The notes under the pieces are model-generated. The model was not told where the DNA came from. It ran no database searches and saw only the letters and a program-made list of their open reading frames with translations. Of a stretch of 64,000 nucleotides of DNA, positions 25,774 to 38,369 are shown piece after piece. The position numbers were made by a program, and so were the translations under genes. The stretch's first letter is position 1, and each line of letters opens with the position of its first letter. The stretch is from Helopsaltes ochotensis (taxonomy: Eukaryota; Chordata; Aves; Passeriformes; Locustellidae): positions 1,140,963 to 1,204,962 of the forward strand of contig VXBM01000129.1 in assembly GCA_013400155.1 (NCBI GenBank), in the 5' to 3' direction.

Positions 25774-28700
25774 TAAGGATAGCAAAACCAATTAGATGAT
25801 GTCATTAATCTTCTGGTTTGTAAAGGACTGTTTCTTAAGCAATAGTGAAAGAAAGGCAATAAAACAGGAATGAGCAAAGGATCCACTATGACAGATGAAT
25901 TGGTTGTTCCTTGGCAGAGGATTCGCAGCAGGAGCCTTAAATAGTGACAGCAGCCTCGATGTGCCCTCAGGCTCCCATCCCAGCTGAGATGCTCCGGGGC
26001 AATCATTTATTTGAGGATTGGAGAGTCAGCACAGACTTCAGTTGCTGATTTGGTTCATGTCTTTTCTTAGGGCACAACATCCACGCAGCTGATTTGGAGT
26101 CATATATATTTATTATGGCCCTGGGAGCCCCACATCTTTGGAAAATACATAGTGCTTAATGTCCTATGGAAAGTAGCACTTGAAAGATTCATAAATTTTA
26201 AAGCTTCAACTTTTGAGCTGACAAAATGTGAACTATCCCATTAGAAAGAAGCCACTAAGAAGAAATCAATCCAAAATCTGTATAAATGACTTGTTCTGAG
26301 ATTAGGGGGAAAAAAATTCTTCCCATTCACTGATTGTGACAATGCACATTTTCTCATCTTAAATTCTGAAGATGTTTCTGATGCTTGCAAAAGAGTCAAA
26401 ATTGGCCCACAGCAGAGTGGGATCATTCTACAGTTTGCCTCAGAAATTTTATTTTAAAAAGAAGAGAAACAGGAACGTTTTTGTTAAAGGGTAATGACCA
26501 GCTATAAAAAACTCACACAAAGCAGCAATGAACAGAACAACAAAAACCACAGCTTCCACATCATGGTTGGTGGAATTTATGGAAAAAGAACATCTGTGAC
26601 ATTGGAAAGGTCTAGCATGAGGACACTGAATAGGAGATAGTGAATTTGTGCCTGAAAGTTGTGTGCATTACCTAATAGGCCTGGTAAGAATGTTCCACTG
26701 GGACGTTGAAAACAAAACTTGGCAACAGTAAGATCATTAAAACCCTACAGCATAGAAGCCTTACATTCAAAAAGTAATAATTTGTATTAGGTTTTTCATT
26801 ATTATTATTATGAGAAAGAATATTCAAGCTGTAATAGCGATCTTCCCATCAATAGTTCTGCCTAAGTGTTTAATGGCAGATATTTCATAATCAGTGAAAT
26901 GACTTAAAACTCCTTTCATGGGGATGATCTTGGACAAAATAAAATCTCTTTCCTCATTTTATATACTATAGGAGTTCAAATGAGGTGATGTGCTCGGGCT
27001 GATAGTGCAGCTCCGCTCCAGAGGGATGATGTCCTGACATTCCCTTGCACCGTGGAACAGAAGCAGGGCTTGGAGGGGCAGGGATTTCCAGCTTCCTCCC
27101 CACCCCACTCGCCCCAAGCACACTGCTGCAGCTATGTATGAACAAAGAACTCTGAAATGGGACACTGTACAAGCACCTAATGAGAGTATGAAAGGAACCA
27201 GAATTTTGACAGGGAGGCTTCAGTACAGAAGATGGAGAGGGGATGATAATGTTTGATAATGTTTCTGAGTCAATGCCGATGATGTGATTACACTTAGGAA
27301 CTGGTATTGCTAAGTACTGGTGCACATAAGCCTAGAAAGTGTGATGTGGAGAGAATTTAATCAGCCAGAAAGAGCAAATAAATGCACCAGGAAATGCTTC
27401 TATCATCTATGTTTCAGAAGGGTAATGAAAACAACAGGAAATGTGCTTCAGAAAAGGCTATCAACTTAGGCCCATAATATAAAAATAGATAAAGAATGCC
27501 TGTTTTAATATCTTCCTTTGACAGATGGATCTAAAGAACTATTCTGAGAAATGTTTCAACACAAGCCTATGTTTCTAGAAGACTTTTCAGACTATAAAAT
27601 GCAAGTATTTCTGTTTCAGGTCTTATTCTGACAATTATATTCAGTGATTATTAGAGGAAGAAATGATAGATTTATATCATATTATAAATATTCCTTTAAT
27701 AAGTGGCCATTATATTTAACATTTTAATTTCTAGGCAGAAAGAAAATTGTGTATGTGGACAGTTGTATTTTGGTAGACTAGCTAGCTTAATGCTTTTGTT
27801 TTAGGTCAGCTTTGTCATTTGTGATTAGGGCAAATGGGTAATGATTACATCACCATTTATCCAAATTTACTACAGCACAAATATACCTGCAGTGCTATAA
27901 GCACAAGACCATGTAAAACCAGGCAGTAAATGTAAAACTGTGCAAAAGCAGTGCAAAAAAGTGCTGTAAATGTAAACCTGGTCATGCTCTCAGCTCTGGT
28001 ACAGCCAAGGTAGGAGCTGGGTACAGGTATCTTATCTTCTGCAGCTAATGTTTGTTGTAGAAACAATATAGCAACAAACACAGCATCATAGATATTAGCT
28101 TTATGCAAATAAACTTGTATTAAAACCCATATTTATTGATCAGGGGAACAAATTCAATACTTTAACGATATCATGAGCATCACAGTAAAAATACTTGTGA
28201 TTCAAACCCAAGTGATTTCATAAAAAAAAAACTGCACATAAACAATTGCAGCTCATCTAGTTCATATATTTTTGTTGCTTTACTTAAAACATGTGTTCCA
28301 GAAATAGTTTATGAGGGAAGATATATGCATAGTCATAGTAACTACTGCTTCACAAGTCCAGTTTTAAATCTTAAAGATCTTAGAGAATATCAGGAAAAAA
28401 AGTAGTGATGGCAACCGCTTCTAAGCACCGTGAAGCTGAGTGAAGCCCAGACTTTGTCCTGTAAACAGTGTTAGCTCTTTGCTGATCATCTGATTAGCAC
28501 AGCCACTCTGATTTCACTGGCAAATTAACTCTGGGTGTGTTTTAAGAGCAGAGTTACAGGCACCTTGAAATTAATATATTTATAGAAAAGTCTTTTATGA
28601 TGTAGTTTGAATATATTTGATACTATTCAGAGGATTACTGGGGTCTTTGTTTCAGATTTTAAGCACAACAATGGAAACCTTTATTCCTTGGCTTGCATAG

Positions 28701-29760
28701 TCATTTACTGCTCTGTATATGGATCGTGGAGACACAAATGAAGAATTTGGCTTACATCACCAGAGATATCATTTTCACATACCCATTTTGCTTCCTATTT
28801 ACAGCAAATTAAACAAATTAGCTCCTCACCACATCCTTGCAAAGAAGCAAGGAGCTTCAGCTGTGGTGGCAGCTTGTTCCCTTCAGAGGTACCACCTCAA
28901 TCACTTGCTACCATCCCACAGTGCCCAGCATGGGATGGAAAAACATCATCCCTGAAAATACCTTGGAAGATAATACCAATCTGAAGCAGATAGCACAGGT
29001 CTGTCCCTGCCAGGTCCCTAGGGAAGGAACCACCTTGAGCCCTGTTTTGGAGGGTACACAGTGCTCAGAAAGCAGAAAATGGAATTTTGGTGCCCCAGCA
29101 GTTCAAGACAGACACAATCCCCTTGCTTCAGGCACCCAGCTGTCAAGGGAGTAAATTGGAAGATGAGACAGACCACGGTCTGAAGTACATCCCACAGAGT
29201 TAGTGTCCTTAAAGCATGAGCAGCTGGTTAATCTGATTAAAGGAGATGGAAAAACATCTTGAGGATGACATGGGCAGGAGACCATCAGTACGCAATAAAA
29301 ACCAGATAAGTGCCTGGGCGCACGCATGGCTCAGTGTCAACACCAGAAGATGTACGGGAGGCAACCCTGCATGACCATTCCTTGCACAGCTTTGTGGTAC
29401 CTCCAAAAGCCACTGCCCCACCTCCCATGGGTGCCCTGCATGCTGGGGATTCCCATCCCACATGCTGGGCAAAGTGAACTCCAGCAGTATGATAAAACTA
29501 GTGTTATTTATCCACATCTAGCTATCTTGTCTCTTTATTTTGAGAACAGAGGAACACATGGAGATGGATTCATCGCACTGTTGCCCTGATTTTTGCAGCC
29601 TTTCTGATGCATTTCTTAGCTTTTAGAATGGAGTCAGAATTCTCAATGTTTAGGCAGTGCTTTGCTATTCCCACGCTGGTGTATCTGTAAGATAAGGTTT
29701 GTTTTGGGAAATGAATTGGTAAACATCACATACCTTTAGATGCAAATTGTACTGACTGAC
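25774..29760. other. Non-coding stretch
   Basis: No gene supported. Short local duplications occur (GATAATGTTT twice at 27244-27263). At 27925-27980 the word GTAAATGTAAA is repeated. Open frames at 28.7-29.6 kb on both strands are short and overlapping, without splice support. Confidence 0.5.
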
Positions 29761-29933
29761 TGTCAGCTGGGCCAGTTGGAGATGAGAGGTGTTCACCTTC
29801 TCATCCAATCCCTGGCATGGACCTGAGGTCTACTTAAGAAAGAAAGAATAAACAAAGGCCCTCTTTTGGGTCCTTCTCCTCATCGAGTGTCCTGTGTGGT
29901 CCTTGCTGAGCTGAACAGCCCACATCGCACCAT
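29761..29933 (+). mobile_element. Possible short retroviral-type LTR
   Basis: The segment starts TGTCAGCTGGGCCAGTTG and ends CAGCCCACA, so it has TG...CA ends. It contains a CTTAAGAA TATA-like box, an AATAAA poly(A) signal at about 29848 and a following GT/CT-rich tract with GTGTCCTGTGTGG. That order fits U3-R-U5 of a small LTR. I see no target-site duplication, no second copy in the window and no internal retroviral sequence, so this is tentative. Confidence 0.25.
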
Positions 29934-32901
29934 CTATCATAAACCACATTTGTTAAAGAGGAAGAATATCTATCTTCTACAAACCCTGGCATTCAACCTC
30001 CCAGCTGGATAGCTTCAGATAGCTGTAGAGATCTCAGTGTACTTCTGTCTTTCAATAGATCCTGGATGTCTGACAGAGCGCTACGCTTGGCATGTGCCAG
30101 GATAAAATATCTTGGCTCTTCAATGGATTTCCTCAATCTTCAGTGTACCTATTCCACATGATCAAGCATAACATTTTGGTGAAGCTCTCTTCTGAGCAAG
30201 GCAGCCAGCTCCAAAAGCATCTTTCTACCTGGGCTGCCTCAGCTGCTCACAGTTAATGAGTCACATGTTATGAAATGCAGCGGTGGGGCTGTCACAAGGA
30301 CACGTTTGAGCCTGTGCTCGCTGTGCAGGGCCCCGGTTTGCTCTGTAACACAGGTAAATAAATCCCCTTGCTGCTAGGACGCCCATTGCCAGGCAGTGGG
30401 GTCCAGTGCTGTGAAGGGAAGGACTGCTGAGGGCACCAGCAGGACACAGCAGGCACTGACAGCACCTCCCAGGATGACCTGCAGACCACCAAGCACTGCC
30501 ATTTCCGGACAGGTCGCTATACCCTGGTACACAAGAGCTGGTATTTCTAGTGTGGGGTAGAAATGCAACGCATCCTGCTGTTTTAAATCTGGTTTGGGGG
30601 TATGCTGCAGAGTGTAATCTGCATAGATTAGTCTCTGCATGAACTCCAGTCTTGGATTTTCTTGTCTAGATCTCAGATGTGGTTTACTTTTGTTAATGGG
30701 TAAAATAAAAATATCTACAAGTCTACTACTTAGGAAAATGAAATCTATTAAAAATTTCTTATATTGATAGCTTGTCTTGTTTGTTTTTTTTTCCTTACTG
30801 ACTGAAAGTAGTTATATATAATGTCAAGCTAGTAAGCAACAAATCCTTTCTTATTAAAGTAACTTAAACCATTAATGGCATTATAGCTTGCTTTAGATTT
30901 GTAGTCTTTTTTTCTACTGCCACCTGTCTAAAGAAAATACTGTGAGAATATTCGCTATACCTGTCTTCTCAGTCTGTACTGGAGGAAAAGGAAAGATATT
31001 TTCTGTTCTACACTCAGACTAAACTAGCCACCATGAACAGGTAATACTTAAATAAGTATTTAGAATAAAGAACATTTATTCTTGCTGTAGTACAGAATAA
31101 TATTGTCTTACAGTAGTGCATCCAGATCCCAGAAATCATCATTGTACTGTCCCTGTTTACTTACTACTTAACAGCAATCCCCCCATCTCAATTAAAAAAA
31201 AATAATTACTTTAAATTAAGTTAAAATCCCAGCTGTTATACAATATAAGGCAATCATCATTTCAACAGCAATGTGGGATTAAGTAATGGAAAAAACAAAT
31301 GACCTGCACAGAACTCTGGTGCTCCACTGTGGTCTGCCTGGGCTGGTTCCTCGGGGATGGACTTCATGTTCCTCAGCGATGCCCCTGGAGCAGCTGGTGG
31401 GTTATCTCTGGGACTCAAAGGGCTCTGCATGGGAGGCAGCTGAGTGCCCTCTCTTCTTTTTATTTATGTGGATGTTACAATGGCAGCAGACAGCAATGCA
31501 TAGACACTAAATTAATTAAGCTGTTTTTAAGCCACAGCATTAAGGTGATGTCATAAGAACATGCTTAGGATAGCAAGGTCACTGGAAAGGGAGAGTACAT
31601 GTCCTGCAGTAGAAGACTGTAGTTTGGAGGGCTTGTGTTGGATGCTTTCTCTGAATTTGTCAAATTTTTTCTCAAACCTGGCACTGTCTTGAGAAATACT
31701 TTTTCTATCCACCAAAATATGCAACAGCATCTCTGATTTAAATAGGAGAAGAGCTGCTACACCTGCTTCAACTCTGAGCAATGTGCACTATACGCTCTGA
31801 AATGCATAAATTAGTTATATTTGGAAACACACAGAACTGGGAAAATATTTTGATGCAATATAACATAGTTCATCTAATTTATGTCAGACTGACTTTGTGT
31901 TTGCATACAAGCATGCTCAGAGAGGTGCATGTTGGGCAATCTGCTCATCTTACTGCTTCCATTGACGTGGCATTGCATTGCCATTTCACGTCGGTAGTCT
32001 GACCCTAAGATTTTTTTGTCTATTTCTTAAGTAAGCAGTTTTGTAAAAAATCAAGAACAGCTACAATTTTTTTTTTTATTTCATCGCAGCTTTACAAAAC
32101 CCCAAAAACTTTAGGAAGACTTTAACAGAAGAAATAAAACAGATGCTGATGCATTGCAAACTTAATGGTGTTATTGCTTCACTGTGAACTATTTTAACTG
32201 GGAAATGTTGAGCATCTGAACAGTAGCCATAATCTTCTCATACAGAAGCCTTTTCTACAGCTCGTCCAGAGTAAGTGCAAGCCTGTGTCTTCAGCGTTAA
32301 TGGGATCAGCTGCAATGAGTAATGCTTTGTGTATGCTAAAGCTGTGATCCTGTACACGTGGTAAAAGATGGCAGTGTTGGTTTTTCTAAGCAGTCAGTCC
32401 CCCACGAGGTGAAGTGAGTCAGAGCAGTCGAGATGGATGAGCAGCTCTCAGAAAGGAGCTTTTGTTCCTCATCTCCAGCCTCTAACAGTCACAGTGAAAT
32501 TGCCTCTACCATCTACCTATTAGCGTCAGCATCACTGGGTCTCTTTGCATGAGAAACTCTTGTGCATATAAGCAAAGGTCACTCAAGGAGACTCTTGAAT
32601 CAGGATTTATTTTGTAGCAAGATTAAAATGACCAGATTGATGACCCACCGCTGCCTCCCATAAGGAAAAGCTGGAGGCAGCTAGAGACACAAATGGGGAT
32701 CAATTTTTCACTGAGAGCTTTACAGTTATAACTATTTGCCCTTGTCTGCAGTGTTCATACAAGCAGATGAAGAGAAACATTTCTATTCACACCATGAGTC
32801 TCCTATCCTTTCTTTAGCTGTTACTTGTAATTGCAGCAAGAATAATATCCTGAGGGCTTTATGCTGATCTGCTGGATTTGAACATCAACCTCTCAACTTA
32901 C
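29934..32901. other. Non-coding stretch
   Basis: No gene or repeat family recognised. Open frames at 30.3-30.6 and 31.3-31.5 kb overlap on several frames and have no convincing exon signals. Confidence 0.5.
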
Positions 32902-33040
32902 AGTCTCTATGTCCCCCACCGCCAGACAAGTACACATTGTTTTTGCCATCCAATAAAAGCTTAGGGAGCAAGCTTAAGCCTGCATAGATTTTGCCACCAA
33001 TCGCATACAAGGAATTGAATGCAAAATCGACTTGATAATC
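32902..33040 (-). other. Candidate internal exon (unidentified)
   Basis: On the minus strand CCGCCTTCTTCCATTTTTGCAG is, in two blocks, a textbook acceptor ending just before 33040. A GTAAGT donor begins at 32901. The 139 nt between are open in the frame that begins at the first base, reading DYQVDFAFNSLYAIGG and then KIYAGLSLLPKLLL, DGKNNVYLSGGGG, leaving one base of a split codon. LYAIGG and NNVYLSGG recall kelch-repeat strands, but the spacing is not that of a known kelch protein, so I do not assign the family. The open frame also runs upstream of the acceptor. It could be a coding exon, a non-coding RNA exon or a conserved element. Confidence 0.25.
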
Positions 33041-33708
33041 CTGCAAAAATGGAAGAAGGCGGATGAAATAGCTCCGTTCCCCCCTCGATGTCACCGGGCA
33101 CATTCCGTCCCCGTTTGTGGGTGACACAGCCGGGCTGCAGGCAGGGAGCTGCACAGGGCAGTGCATGCCAAAGAAGGGATGCGCTCTCCTGAGTATTACT
33201 TCTTGTAGCACCTCAGCACTTCGGAGTGCTTCAAGGTTATGTACTAGCTGTGCTTCAATGGTGCAGAAAAGCACTTTCCATTCAAAGTGAATAGTCATCA
33301 AAGTAATAGAGAAAATTGTTAAGTGCTGTCAATGGAAACATCTTGACTGTTTTTATAGATGTGTTAATGGAATGCCTTGCCACAAATCAAAGGGGCTTTG
33401 CAGCCCGTTACTTCCAAGTGGTGAACATAATGAGAAAACCAAATATTGTATTACCAGCTGGTTTCCATTATTGGCCTAAATTGTTGGATTAAGTCATGAT
33501 CCTTACAACTGAAGTGAAAGGATTTTGCCCAGAGCAATGATTAGGATATCAGAAGATGCAATCTCCCTGATCTCCACAGAGGAGCTGAAGGGAAGCATGG
33601 AAGTGGAGGCAGTCAGCACAAAGGGTGCCTGAGGACTCCCATTCTACCCACTTGGCAATGATGTATGTTGGGAGAGTGTATTCTACTCCATGGAGGTACC
33701 TCCCCTCA
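33041..33708. other. Non-coding stretch
   Basis: GC rises slightly at 33050-33250. Nothing beyond the upstream part of an open minus-strand frame is seen. Confidence 0.5.
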
Positions 33709-33741
<33 letters not shown>

Positions 33742-33784
33742 GTCTATCTATCTATCTGTCTGTCTGTCTGTCTGTCTGCCTGTC
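33709..33784. repeat. TCTA/TCTG tetranucleotide microsatellite
   Basis: About 19 units: TCTA repeats giving way to TCTG repeats. Probably length-polymorphic. Confidence 0.97.
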
Positions 33785-35099
33785 ATCTCTGTAGGTCTAC
33801 TGCACAGCCACGCCAAAGGCACTCTCAAGTCCTGCACATCCGTAGGGGCAAGCCCAGCATTGCTCTGTATGGATTTTTAGCATCTCCTCTCTAGTGCTTC
33901 ACAGTTTTCTCAATGTAAAAGGCAAAAGTAGCATAGACTGCTGCTAAAAATAGCCACTTATGCCCTGGATGATTCGTTTGTTAGTAGGGAGTACCCATAA
34001 GTACCTCTATCTAAACATTCTGTTCCCTGTCTCAGTATCTCCTGTGCCAGCTTGTATATGTCTCTCCAGTCTTGTTCAGGCTGTTTTCCTATGGGTTATA
34101 TATTCTTTAGCTAAATTTGTTAGTTTGTTTATCTTCCTCCATGGCAGCAAGACCCAAGCATGACTTCCTCCTGCTGTAGGAATTTCCTAAATAAATCACT
34201 GTCTATTTCCCTGGGAGCCTATAACATGGGGAAAAAAACCCCAAACAAACAAAAACGAGAAAACAACACCGAAAAACCCCAGCTCCCCTAAATTAAAAAT
34301 AATATTACAATAAGCCCCAACAAACAAATCCAAGGAATTTCCCCTGTCTTAGATTAGATATGTTAGAATAATAACAGAAAGAGGAGTATGCTGCTGGTCT
34401 TCAGTGGCAGACTTCTTTACATTGCTCTAGTTTATGCAAGTAATAAAAAAAATTTCACTGAATGATATCTAGAAGTACAGCTGAGGAAGGCTTTATGTAG
34501 AAGGAAAGCTTCATGTGACTTAAATGCCCAGCCTCCAAACATACCCATTCAGGGTGATGACCAGGTTTTAAATCAGAGTCCTGTAAATTCTCGTGGACTA
34601 GGAGGAAATTAAATTGGGCTCCTTGGTGACATCCTTGTAGTTCAAGTGATGATTTATGAATGTGTAACTGAGCTTATTGATAGGCATTTTGAGCCTGAAA
34701 TGGGCTGTTTGGAGATGTTGGATTTTTTACTATCTACTAAAATATCACTATATTCCTGGAAGTATCCTTTATTTTTTGTATGCAAGCTCTACCCACCACT
34801 AACAGCACTTGGAAGAATGATGGAACAAGATGCTTCTTTAGTTTCCCGTGGTCCTCCTTAGGTCTGCTCCAATGTGAAGGACAGGTGAATCGGAGGTGTT
34901 TAGCTGGCAGGGTAGGACAACAAATGTATGCTGATGTTACTCATGTGAGCCCCAAACACAGAGGAACCAAAACCTGCTTTTCCTCCAGAGCATCTCTGCA
35001 GCTGCACATGATCCTGGGGCTGAAACCACCACTCACTAATGTGTGCCCAGGAACACCAACTTCAGAGGGAATGAATCTGGGATGCTGACGTTAGTGGTT
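33785..35099. other. Non-coding stretch
   Basis: Nothing recognised; A-rich low complexity at about 34230-34320. Confidence 0.55.
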
Positions 35100-35199
35100 C
35101 TTTCTTCCTTTCCTTTCCTTTCCTTTCCTTTCCTTTCCTTTCCTTTCCTTTCCTTTCCTTTCCTTTCCTTTCCTTTCCTTTCCTTTCCTTTCCTTTCCT
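35100..35199. repeat. TTTCC pentanucleotide microsatellite
   Basis: About 20 near-perfect TTTCC units run up to the edge of an assembly gap, so the true length is unknown. The plus strand is all pyrimidine. Confidence 0.97.
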
Positions 35200-35919
35200 N
35201 NNNNNNNNNNNNNNNNNNNNNNNNNNNNNNNNNNNNNNNNNNNNNNNNNNNNNNNNNNNNNNNNNNNNNNNNNNNNNNNNNNNNNNNNNNNNNNNNNNNN
35301 NNNNNNNNNNNNNNNNNNNNNNNNNNNNNNNNNNNNNNNNNNNNNNNNNNNNNNNNNNNNNNNNNNNNNNNNNNNNNNNNNNNNNNNNNNNNNNNNNNNN
35401 NNNNNNNNNNNNNNNNNNNNNNNNNNNNNNNNNNNNNNNNNNNNNNNNNNNNNNNNNNNNNNNNNNNNNNNNNNNNNNNNNNNNNNNNNNNNNNNNNNNN
35501 NNNNNNNNNNNNNNNNNNNNNNNNNNNNNNNNNNNNNNNNNNNNNNNNNNNNNNNNNNNNNNNNNNNNNNNNNNNNNNNNNNNNNNNNNNNNNNNNNNNN
35601 NNNNNNNNNNNNNNNNNNNNNNNNNNNNNNNNNNNNNNNNNNNNNNNNNNNNNNNNNNNNNNNNNNNNNNNNNNNNNNNNNNNNNNNNNNNNNNNNNNNN
35701 NNNNNNNNNNNNNNNNNNNNNNNNNNNNNNNNNNNNNNNNNNNNNNNNNNNNNNNNNNNNNNNNNNNNNNNNNNNNNNNNNNNNNNNNNNNNNNNNNNNN
35801 NNNNNNNNNNNNNNNNNNNNNNNNNNNNNNNNNNNNNNNNNNNNNNNNNNNNNNNNNNNNNNNNNNNNNNNNNNNNNNNNNNNNNNNNNNNNNNNNNNNN
35901 NNNNNNNNNNNNNNNNNNN
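35200..35919. other. Assembly gap (720 N) between two microsatellites
   Basis: Sequence unknown. Left edge is TTTCC repeat, right edge is AAAAG repeat. Reading frames crossing it are artefacts. Confidence 0.99.
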
Positions 35920-36051
35920 AAGAAAAGAAAAGAAAAGAAAAGAAAAGAAAAGAAAAGAAAAGAAAAGAAAAGAAAAGAAAAGAAAAGAAAAGAAAAGAAA
36001 AGAAAAGAAAAGAAAAGAGAAAAGAAAGAAAAAGAAAGAAAGAAAGAAAGA
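35920..36051. repeat. AAAAG / AAAG microsatellite
   Basis: About 20 AAAAG units followed by AAAG units. The plus strand is all purine, opposite to the left side of the gap, and the motif is different (reverse complement CTTTT, not TTTCC). Confidence 0.97.
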
Positions 36052-36052
36052 G

Positions 36053-36336
36053 GGTACGGCTTCCACTTTATATCCAGGTGGGAATGCTTGGCTCCTCCCT
36101 CTGGGTGGAGCATCTCAGAATGGGATGATCTCATTCCATGAGTCATGCAGTGGGTCCTTGATTGCTCATTAAACAGAGATAGCTCCCGGAGGGAGTTACG
36201 TGTGAGTCCTGGGGCAGGGCATTGATGGGCCCATTGACAGAAGATAAGGGAAGCACTGCCCCACCTGGTTTCAACACTCATGAAGATGGTGATAGGATAC
36301 AGACTTTGGGCATACCTTACATTGTAATCTAGGACA
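36053..36336 (-). mobile_element. Truncated endogenous retrovirus LTR
   Basis: Read on the minus strand this begins TGTCCTAGATTACAATGTA at 36336 and matches the plus-strand LTR at 42192 almost throughout, including the words CTTCATGAG, GAAACCAGGTGGGGCAG, CTTCCCTTATCTTCTG, CTGTTTAATG and GGACCCACTGCATGACTC. It keeps a TATA-like GGATATAAAG near 36064-36078, then homology stops and the sequence changes to the AAAG/AAAAG microsatellite. The 3' half (R-U5) is therefore missing or hidden in the gap. Type is probably ERVL-like, judged from general resemblance to songbird LTRs. No internal viral genes are present. Confidence 0.8.
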
Positions 36337-36728
36337 GTATATCCAGGTATTTGACCCAAGCAACTCCAATGGAAAAGAACAGAATTAGAAAATATCTGTG
36401 AGTTGGGTCCTTAAATCTAGATAATTAATAGCTGAAGAATGGCGCTTTAAACAAGGGCCTTCATTGCCCAAACCAACAAAATGACCTCTCTAAACTGAAC
36501 TCTGAACCTTGTGTGATAGTTTTGATGCTCACAGTAAGTGAAAAATGGTTTTACTGATTGCTGCTCCACATACCTGGCACGTTTACAGTAAGTTCTATTC
36601 AAATCAAGAGGATAATGATTGGATGCCTTTTGTTAAGTGAGTAAGTGAACTTCACAGACACCTTTATTTTCCCTACTTCCAGAAAAAATAAAAAACCTCT
36701 AACAGCCTCAAAAGAGTTGCTCTTTTTT

Positions 36729-36767
36729 TCCAGGTATCATTGTTCACAGAGAGTGATGATACCTGGA
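36729..36767. repeat. Perfect 12-bp hairpin
   Basis: TCCAGGTATCAT (36729-36740) and ATGATACCTGGA (36756-36767) are exact reverse complements around a 15-nt loop. A T-rich tract precedes it and gives a splice-acceptor look to the left arm. Confidence 0.9.
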
Positions 36768-38369
36768 GAGTGTGCAGGCCAGCACAGAGGGCAGAGGGAG
36801 CATTAACATATCATGCTGCACACCAGGCTGTAACCTGACAGGGGGCCAGCACCCTTTCCCAGCACAGCCTCACTTCATTGCCAGGAAAAAGGTCAAGGTC
36901 AGTTGTGGAGGGTCGAGCAGTGGCTCTACACTGCTCCCTAAGTGCTTCTCCACACCGTGTGTGCACTACACCTCAGCCCAGGCAGCCAGGATGTCCTTTG
37001 CCAGAGGACTGAATCCTCTTAGGGGGCTGCAGGATAAGCACCAACGCTTATCTGCTCGTTGATGTCAAGGATCAGGCATTTGTGTGTACACACAGAAGTG
37101 TCAAGTTCACCTGAAAGTTCTGAACTAGCCCTTTTATCAGAATTCTGGCCCATTTGAGACTCAGGTACTTAAACTTTTGCTCCTCCCTGGGATTCTGAAC
37201 AGTCTGTGGGCTTAAAGTGGCTTAGCAGCCTGTGATTTGCTCACAAACCGTGGAAGACCTCAGAGGCTAAATTCCAGCCATCCTGTGAGATCCATCCTGG
37301 TTGGAACACAGGCCAGCTGGGCCACCCTTTGCCACTGACTGGAGTTAGGTCTAAGAATCTCTTAAAATTGGCCTCTGTCCTTATTCAGGGGAACCTTCTT
37401 TTGATTTCACATATTTCATATCTAAGGGCACAAAACCCCCAAAACAAAGCCCCAGTAAGGATTGAGTTCATTAACAACTAATACTATTCATTACTAGTAT
37501 TTGTATAGTAGCATTTGTATGCATGAAACTTCAATACAAATGAAAATATATTCCTCCTTCACATGTTTTATGACCTCATTCATATGCAACGTAGCTTGTC
37601 AAGAGATGGCAAACAAAAGACCTGGGAGGATGAGGATTTACTCTGGGTAAGCTCATAGCTACAAATGATTTTGAATCATACTAGAATTAAGTAACTTAAT
37701 GCCACTAATGCCACTGGCACTGCTACTAGCCTTGACACTAGTGAGAGACTTAATCTAAAAGGCTCTTTTGATTTCTCAGAGGTTCCTAATGGTTAATTTT
37801 CTATTCATTTTCCTTTTTTATTTCTCCTTCTTTAAGGTTTGTCAGGCAGAAAGGTTGATATGTAAAAGGATCTAATCTAGGCTAGGCTTATGGAAGGCAA
37901 GAAGATGAGGAGCAAAATAGGAGCAGGGCAGAAAAGATATCTTGCAGTTTGTCTGAGCCACTAATATTTGCTAAATGCAATAAATATAGTACTGCACAGA
38001 AGCTCCTAATAAGCTTATATAAAGCATTTTAATGGGATGCTGTCAGGTTAAACGTTGTGTTTAAAAATATGAATATTCTTAGTAACTCCAAATTACACAA
38101 AACGAAGTTTGACTACCCAAATCATTTTCCCCACTGCATGCTGGCATCTGAACTGCATTCCACACAACTCAGGCACTGAAAATAGACAGGGCTTTATTCT
38201 TTTTATTCTGCTGCTGTCGTGCTGGAGCACACCTAGATCACAGAGGAGAGGACAGTGCGGGGATGTACCAGGCAATGCTGGAGATGCAGCTGCAGGGATT
38301 GAGGGGCCATGTTATGTCCTAGCTCACCAGGCTGCCTGGGCACCTCTCGTTACCCTTGGCCCAGCCTTG
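36768..38369. other. Non-coding stretch
   Basis: No gene supported. The GC-richer start (36770-37060) is open in one plus frame, but has no domain or splice support. Confidence 0.5.

Noticed and set aside
35043..36359. Very long open frames of Phe/Ser/Leu or Lys/Glu/Arg repeats
   Set aside because: They consist of microsatellite sequence and 720 N.
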